A DNA stretch of 8,699 bases, taken from the NCBI GenBank assembly GCA_003353825.1, contig PIVW01000239.1, positions 1-8,699 of the forward strand, in the 5' to 3' direction. The stretch is from Chloroflexota bacterium (lineage in GTDB: Bacteria; Chloroflexota; Anaerolineae; J102). Positions 4,813-8,699 of the stretch are shown here, in pieces; the first letter of the stretch is position 1, and each line of letters opens with the position of its first letter. Both the position numbers and the translations under genes were made by a program. The notes beneath the pieces are model-generated. The model saw only the letters and a list, made by a program, of their open reading frames with translations. It did not search any database and had not been told where the DNA came from.

Positions 4813-5694
4813 CTACGAGTTTGCTCGAGTGCGATGCAACACCGTTTGTTGCACTCTTGAGTGGTTTTTGTCCCTCAATTCAAGGCCCAGTTGATACAGT
4901 TCACGACGTGGCAGTCCCGTTACCTGAGCGAGTAATCTCGCAGCATCTGAAACTGAGCGGCCACCATCTAACATGTCTTTCATGATCTCGGCCACTGCGG
5001 CAGGTATCTGCGATCGATCGGCGGTGATCGCTCCGCCCACCAGCAGCACGACCTCGCCCCGTGGCGCCGACTCGAACAGTGCAAGCAGTTGCCCGGCCGT
5101 ACCACGGACCAAACTTTCATGCAATTTCGTCAACTCCCGAGCGACGACAACCGGGCGGTCCGCACCGAGTTCTTTGGCAATCGCCACAAGCAATCCTTGC
5201 AAGCGGCGTGCTGATTCATAAAAGATCAAGGTGCCCGGCTCAGAGACAACCTCGTCCAATAGTTTTTTACGGGCATTTGCTTTTCTGGGTGGAAAGCCCA
5301 GGAACAAAAAGCGGTCGGTGGGTAATCCTGCAGCCACCAAAGCGGCCAAAATGGCGCTGGCGCCTGGGATTGGCGATACCGTGTATCCTGCCTCGAGGGC
5401 CGCTGCGATCAAGCGGTAGCCGGGGTCAGAAACCGTAGGAGTGCCGGCGTCGCTGATCAATGCCACATCTTCGCCCAGTTCGAGCCTGGCCAAGAGGTCG
5501 GGGATCCGATCCATTTCATTGTGCTCATGTAAACTCAACAGCGGTTTTCGAATCTGATAATGCTGCAAGAGGCGGCCACTATGTCGCGTGTCTTCAGCAA
5601 CAATCAGTGCTACCTCGGCCAAAATCCGCAGCGCCCTCAGCGTAATATCTTCACGATTTCCGATGGGCGTCGATACCACGTAAAGCACGGCCAT
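4813..5694 (-). CDS. rsmI: 16S rRNA (cytidine-1402 2'-O)-methyltransferase
   Basis: RsmI uses S-adenosylmethionine to methylate the ribose of C1402 in the 30S decoding centre, next to the base methylation done by RsmH. The 293-residue product carries the tetrapyrrole-methylase-type fold with all hallmarks in order: LYVVSTPIGNREDIT (residues 4-18), AEDTRHSGRLL, SLHEHNE, ALISDAGTPTVSDPGYRL, PIPGASAILAAL, GFPPRK, LIFYESARRL, and VVARELTKLHE. A small C-terminal helical part (GGRSVSDAARLLAQVTGLPRRELY) follows, and the length is normal for the family. The upstream membrane-protein gene ends at TGA 5702-5700, so the ATG at 5694 lies five bases after it. A TTG at 5703 that overlaps that stop is an alternative start. 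The tight spacing means co-transcription and probably coupled translation. Confidence 0.95.
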   Translation of the reverse strand: MAVLYVVSTPIGNREDITLRALRILAEVALIVAEDTRHSGRLLQHYQIRKPLLSLHEHNEMDRIPDLLARLELGEDVALISDAGTPTVSDPGYRLIAAALEAGYTVSPIPGASAILAALVAAGLPTDRFLFLGFPPRKANARKKLLDEVVSEPGTLIFYESARRLQGLLVAIAKELGADRPVVVARELTKLHESLVRGTAGQLLALFESAPRGEVVLLVGGAITADRSQIPAAVAEIMKDMLDGGRSVSDAARLLAQVTGLPRRELYQLGLELRDKNHSRVQQTVLHRTRANS

Positions 5695-5699
5695 ATTTC

Positions 5700-7082
5700 T
5701 CAACCCTGAGGTGATTCTATGACACGGACATCAAACTTGACCTCGCCATCCTCCCCGATTATCGTCTGCGGGAAAATGCCGAATGCATCTGACCACTGAT
5801 CGAGCGTATCGTTGAGGGCGTTGGCCAGAAATACCTGGTCGGCGTCAGGATACAAACCTATCCTGGACCAAACAAGCAGCGTGGAATAGACCTGGGTGAG
5901 TGCCTCTGCCTGCTGCTCAGGGGGTAAGGTCTGATTCTGCAACACCAATAGTTCACTGAGTTCGATAAAGGCGTCGTGTAAGGTCTGGCGAATAGCAGGC
6001 TTTTCTGCGACCCAGTTCGGCGCCAGATCTACACCGTACAACCCTTTAGCAGCCTGATGTTTGATCGCCAACCATTGGATTTTATCCCATAAAACCTGAG
6101 CACGCAGACTCGACGGTAGGGATTCGTTGCCAAGCATCTGCTCATAGTAGGCAGCGCGTACCAGATCTTCGTCGATCAATGCCGTTGCCAGGGCAGCTGT
6201 TTGCGTGGCCGAAGTTGAACCCTCTCTCTCGATCCAGGTATCGACATAAGCTTGTGCCTGCATCACACGCGCCGCTTGAAACGCCAAAACCTGATCCGAG
6301 TAGGTCAAGGGATTCTCTAAAGTAGCTAGCAAATCCACTGTCGTATGGGGCGTGGGAAGGGCTGTAAGATCGGCGGGAAGAGCACGCGTAGTCTGGGCTT
6401 GGTCGATATCCCTCAGGCGTTCGTACGTCTCTGCTGCGTTTTCAAGGAGTTGGCGGCGTATCGGTGCAGTGAGTTCCGGGCTCGATTGGGCGATGGTCGT
6501 AACCTGTTGCAATAGGTCACGACCCCGTTTGGGTTTGTCCAGATCTACCCAGCCATTTGCAACCGCCAAAAGCGCCTCGGCTCGTTGGTTATCCCCTAAC
6601 CCCGTTGACAGCAATGCCAGGTCGGCGGCCACTTGATAGAGCAACTCCGCTTGCGCTCTATCGCCGGTGATAGCAAAGCGTCTGGCCAATACCGACAGCC
6701 ACCCCAGCCTCTGGATATCGGGCAATGTCGGGGTCGTCAGGCTTATGGCCGTTGCAGACTCGAGAGAATCCCCCGCCATCGCCTGCCGGTATATCTGTTC
6801 CGGCTCGCCTCCGGCCAGCGACCAGATGATCAGGCCAGCCGAGATCTGCTCGGGATCAAGACTATCCCAGGCATCAGACCAAGAGTTGGCCGAATTCTGC
6901 TGTTGTGTCAACAACGCATAGTAGCCAATTGAACCCAAACCAATGAGCAAAAGCCCAACGAGCAAGACCAGCAAGACCCAGAATAGAGGTGAGATTCTGC
7001 GTTGTTTCACAACAGTAGGTGTAGAGAACGCGGGTGAAGGGGTTGCCGGCCCTTCTCCTCCGGTCGGAACAAGATCTGCCAT
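5700..7082 (-). CDS. single-pass membrane protein of unknown function
   Basis: A 460-residue protein from ATG 7082 (MADLVPTGG). Residues 1-30 are Pro/Thr-rich and end in the basic KQRRI. Residues 32-57 (SPLFWVLLVLLVGLLLIGLGSIGYYALL) are one transmembrane helix, with positive charges on the inside, so the large C-terminal part should lie outside. That part is rich in Ala, Leu and Gln, helical, and reads like degenerate TPR or similar repeats (LGWLSVLARRFAITGDRAQAELLYQVAADLALLS, then RAEALLAVANGWVDLDKPKRG). I do not recognise a named family. An in-frame ATG 15 codons upstream at 7127 is less likely, because a -10 element lies between the two and the extra residues look non-conserved. It precedes rsmI in one operon, but that need not mean a shared function. 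Confidence 0.75.
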   Translation of the reverse strand: MADLVPTGGEGPATPSPAFSTPTVVKQRRISPLFWVLLVLLVGLLLIGLGSIGYYALLTQQQNSANSWSDAWDSLDPEQISAGLIIWSLAGGEPEQIYRQAMAGDSLESATAISLTTPTLPDIQRLGWLSVLARRFAITGDRAQAELLYQVAADLALLSTGLGDNQRAEALLAVANGWVDLDKPKRGRDLLQQVTTIAQSSPELTAPIRRQLLENAAETYERLRDIDQAQTTRALPADLTALPTPHTTVDLLATLENPLTYSDQVLAFQAARVMQAQAYVDTWIEREGSTSATQTAALATALIDEDLVRAAYYEQMLGNESLPSSLRAQVLWDKIQWLAIKHQAAKGLYGVDLAPNWVAEKPAIRQTLHDAFIELSELLVLQNQTLPPEQQAEALTQVYSTLLVWSRIGLYPDADQVFLANALNDTLDQWSDAFGIFPQTIIGEDGEVKFDVRVIESPQG

Positions 7083-7089
7083 GCGCACG

Positions 7090-7095
7090 AGTATA
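7090..7095 (-). promoter_or_regulatory. -10 element suggesting a leaderless transcript
   Basis: TATACT on the minus strand (7095-7090) lies seven bases before the ATG at 7082, so transcription would start at or next to the start codon. The hexamer at the -35 position (TTCTCC) is weak, and no Shine-Dalgarno sequence precedes the ATG. Both facts fit a leaderless messenger for the membrane protein-rsmI operon. Confidence 0.4.
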
Positions 7096-7233
7096 CACCG
7101 AGTTGGGCCAAGGGAGAAGTGGATCACATGAAGAACAGCTTACATGGAGATGAAAACTGGTAGAATGCTGCTAACTGTTGCTGGCGTTAACACCTAATCA
7201 AGCTGTTACTATCCGTTTACAATGCCGAAGTTC

Positions 7234-7262
7234 TTGCCCACCCCCCACCCCTGTGCTAAAAT
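7234..7262 (+). promoter_or_regulatory. promoter of the GH18-like gene
   Basis: TTGCCC (7234-7239), a 17-base spacer and TAAAAT (7257-7262), with TGC directly before the -10 (extended -10). Transcription would start near 7269, leaving a leader of about 200 bases. Confidence 0.5.
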
Positions 7263-7366
7263 CGCCCATCAACCGGTTTTAACACCGGCTATCCCGAATA
7301 ACGACTATGGAACTGGAATCATTAATCGATTTTGAAAGCTATACTTTGTCCGCTATCCTAGTCGCT

Positions 7367-7449
7367 AATATCGCAAAATCGGGATATTGTCTCGCAATCC
7401 ACCCGCCGGCTGGACAGCTCGACCACGAGCTCAAGTCTAACGACGGGTG
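7367..7449 (+). promoter_or_regulatory. structured 5' leader before the GH18-like gene
   Basis: AATATC (7367-7372) pairs with GATATT (7383-7388). CACCCG (7400-7405) pairs with CGGGTG (7444-7449), and inside it AGCTCG (7416-7421) pairs with CGAGCT (7426-7431) around an ACCA loop. The outer stem ends 10 bases before the GAGGAG ribosome binding site, so folding could affect translation. I do not recognise a known riboswitch class. Confidence 0.3.
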
Positions 7450-7472
7450 AATTTGCGTGAGGAGAACACTTA

Positions 7473-8699
7473 ATGCAAGACTATCCATCATCTTCTAGCG
7501 GTTTCGCTCACATCCTCGAAGGGAAGAGCATCAGCCGCCTATTTACCTTCCTAATCATCCCCATTCTGGTACTGGTCATTCTACTTTTACCGCCGCTGCA
7601 GCTTTGGGAACGAATCCAGAACATCGGACATGAAACGATCAAACCTTATGAAAGCGAGATCATCGATCCTGACGGTACGCGGGTGATTTTCCCCGAACAG
7701 GGTCTGGCGGAGGGCGGGCAGACATATGCTCGTATCGAATCACTGCCACGTGTTGATTTCGAGCGTGGTAGCAGCAGTGATGAAATGCGCGATGCTGCCG
7801 AAGCATTACCAGGCTATCTGCGCCCTCGTAGTCCCATTTACCAGATGAGTGTACGTGGTGGCATTCCTGAAGAGACCGTTGCCACCATTCCCATTCCTAA
7901 TGACTCCTTACCCTATAAGACCTTGGATATCTATAACTGGAATGGCGAAGCCTGGGAGTGGATGCCCCATAAGATACTGTATGATGAGGATATCATCGAA
8001 TCCTCTGTCAACTTCGCCCCCAACGCCTTCACTGTGGTCCAAACCAGCCCGCAATTACCCTCCGTTGGCGTCGAGCTACCACAGGGCAAAGCGCTGCCCA
8101 CAGAGGCCGTTGCCGGCATTACCACGCTTTACCCTACTGTCTTGACATTGCGCGGCGACGGCAGTGTCGATGGCGTTCTTGACCTACCTGACGCCAGTAA
8201 CGTCCCCTATCAAACCTATCTGACCGTTCGTAATTATCAGCCAGGTGAGGCGCCTCGAACCGATTTGCTCGCCAATATGTTGATTGACGGCACCTTACAG
8301 GATGTACAGATCAACACTGTTGCCGAAATCGCTGCCAGTAATCTTTATGCCGGTGTGGCCATAGATTTCAAAGGTGTGGATCCACCCTTACGTACAGATT
8401 TCAATCGTTTTGTCGCCAATCTCTCTAACCGTTTACATCAAGATGGACTTAAGCTGGCTGTATTTGTAGACACACCGATGGAAGCTGCAGAGAATCATTG
8501 GGAGACATATGGTTACGACTGGCGCGCACTGGGTGCCAGTGCCGACATCGTGATAGTACCCGGGCCTGATAATCCACTGGCTTATGCAGCGGGCGCTGAA
8601 GTCGCGCGATTGCTCGAATGGGCGGTAGGTGAAGTGGACCGCAACAAATTGCAAATGCGGTTACCGGCTCGAAGCGTCGAACAATCTGACAATTACTTC
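7473..8699 (+). CDS. membrane-anchored GH18-like protein, partial (3' end beyond window)
   Basis: The ATG at 7473 has a strong ribosome binding site GAGGAG (7459-7464) eight bases upstream. The frame stays open for 409 codons to the window end. Residues 1-21 are cytoplasmic, 22-42 (RLFTFLIIPILVLVILLLPP) form one transmembrane helix, and the rest should be outside the membrane. Residues 60-130 form a beta-rich part (EIIDPDGTRVIFPEQGLAEG), and 147-260 look like a beta-sandwich type region. From about 285 there is a TIM-barrel pattern like GH18/YaaH proteins: LYAGVAIDFKGVDPPLRTDF (291-310), LHQDGLKLAVFV (321-332), YDWRALGASADIVIVPGPDNP (348-368). In active GH18 enzymes the segment at 294-300 reads like GIDIDxE. 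Here the Glu position is Lys300, so it is probably a binding or structural protein, not a hydrolase. Family placement is my inference. Confidence 0.7.
   Translation, partial: MQDYPSSSSGFAHILEGKSISRLFTFLIIPILVLVILLLPPLQLWERIQNIGHETIKPYESEIIDPDGTRVIFPEQGLAEGGQTYARIESLPRVDFERGSSSDEMRDAAEALPGYLRPRSPIYQMSVRGGIPEETVATIPIPNDSLPYKTLDIYNWNGEAWEWMPHKILYDEDIIESSVNFAPNAFTVVQTSPQLPSVGVELPQGKALPTEAVAGITTLYPTVLTLRGDGSVDGVLDLPDASNVPYQTYLTVRNYQPGEAPRTDLLANMLIDGTLQDVQINTVAEIAASNLYAGVAIDFKGVDPPLRTDFNRFVANLSNRLHQDGLKLAVFVDTPMEAAENHWETYGYDWRALGASADIVIVPGPDNPLAYAAGAEVARLLEWAVGEVDRNKLQMRLPARSVEQSDNYF

Larger units (their letters stand above)
7083..7472. other. divergent intergenic region
   Basis: This separates the minus-strand membrane protein-rsmI operon from the plus-strand GH18-like gene. 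It holds the -10 element for the operon at its left end, a plus-strand promoter at 7234-7262, and then a leader of about 200 bases with several stem-loops. I find no gene in it on either strand. Confidence 0.5.

Noticed and set aside
4829..4860. Inverted repeat GAGT/GCAAC...GTTGCACTC near the end of rsmI
   Set aside because: It lies inside the coding sequence, is interrupted by a five-base bulge and has no T-tract on the minus strand, so I do not call it a terminator.

Overview
The window reads as chromosomal DNA of a bacterium, most likely a member of the Chloroflexota (Anaerolineae or Caldilinea-like). This is inferred from three things: a small SWIM zinc-finger protein of a type I associate with that phylum, an rsmI gene behind a single-pass membrane protein, and a large membrane-anchored GH18-like protein. 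Most genes have mixed to moderately GC-rich codon use. The first ~170 bases are strikingly AT-rich and look unlike the rest.

Left part (1-905): a serine O-acetyltransferase gene (cysE) that lacks the usual N-terminal helices and changes codon use partway along. Two strong hairpins follow it and probably end its transcript. Middle (about 1040-4095): a gene graveyard, all on the plus strand. It holds an IS5-family transposase cut off in mid-fold, directly joined to the 3' part of an unrecognised Cys/His-rich protein gene, then a DeoR/GlpR-type regulator broken by a frameshift and a nonsense codon, then the first half of a uroporphyrinogen-decarboxylase-family (MtaA/CmuA-like) gene. Together they look like a decayed catabolic island opened by transposition and deletion.

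Right part (4150-7082), minus strand: a healthy block made of a membrane protein of unknown function, rsmI (16S rRNA C1402 ribose methyltransferase) in the same operon, and a SWIM zinc-finger gene with its own near-consensus promoter, a long structured leader and a strong intrinsic terminator. From 7473 to the window end, divergently on the plus strand, runs a large type-II membrane protein with a GH18-like fold. Its catalytic glutamate position appears to be lysine. The gene continues past the window.

I see no CRISPR array, toxin-antitoxin pair, phage module, convincing tRNA or rRNA, or recognisable defence system. The signals most worth following are the promoter-to-hairpin unit at 4615-4780 (small RNA or attenuated leader), the mosaic 5' end of cysE, the unrecognised Cys/His-rich domain, and the pseudo-glycosidase. 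All identifications come from reading the sequence without database searches.
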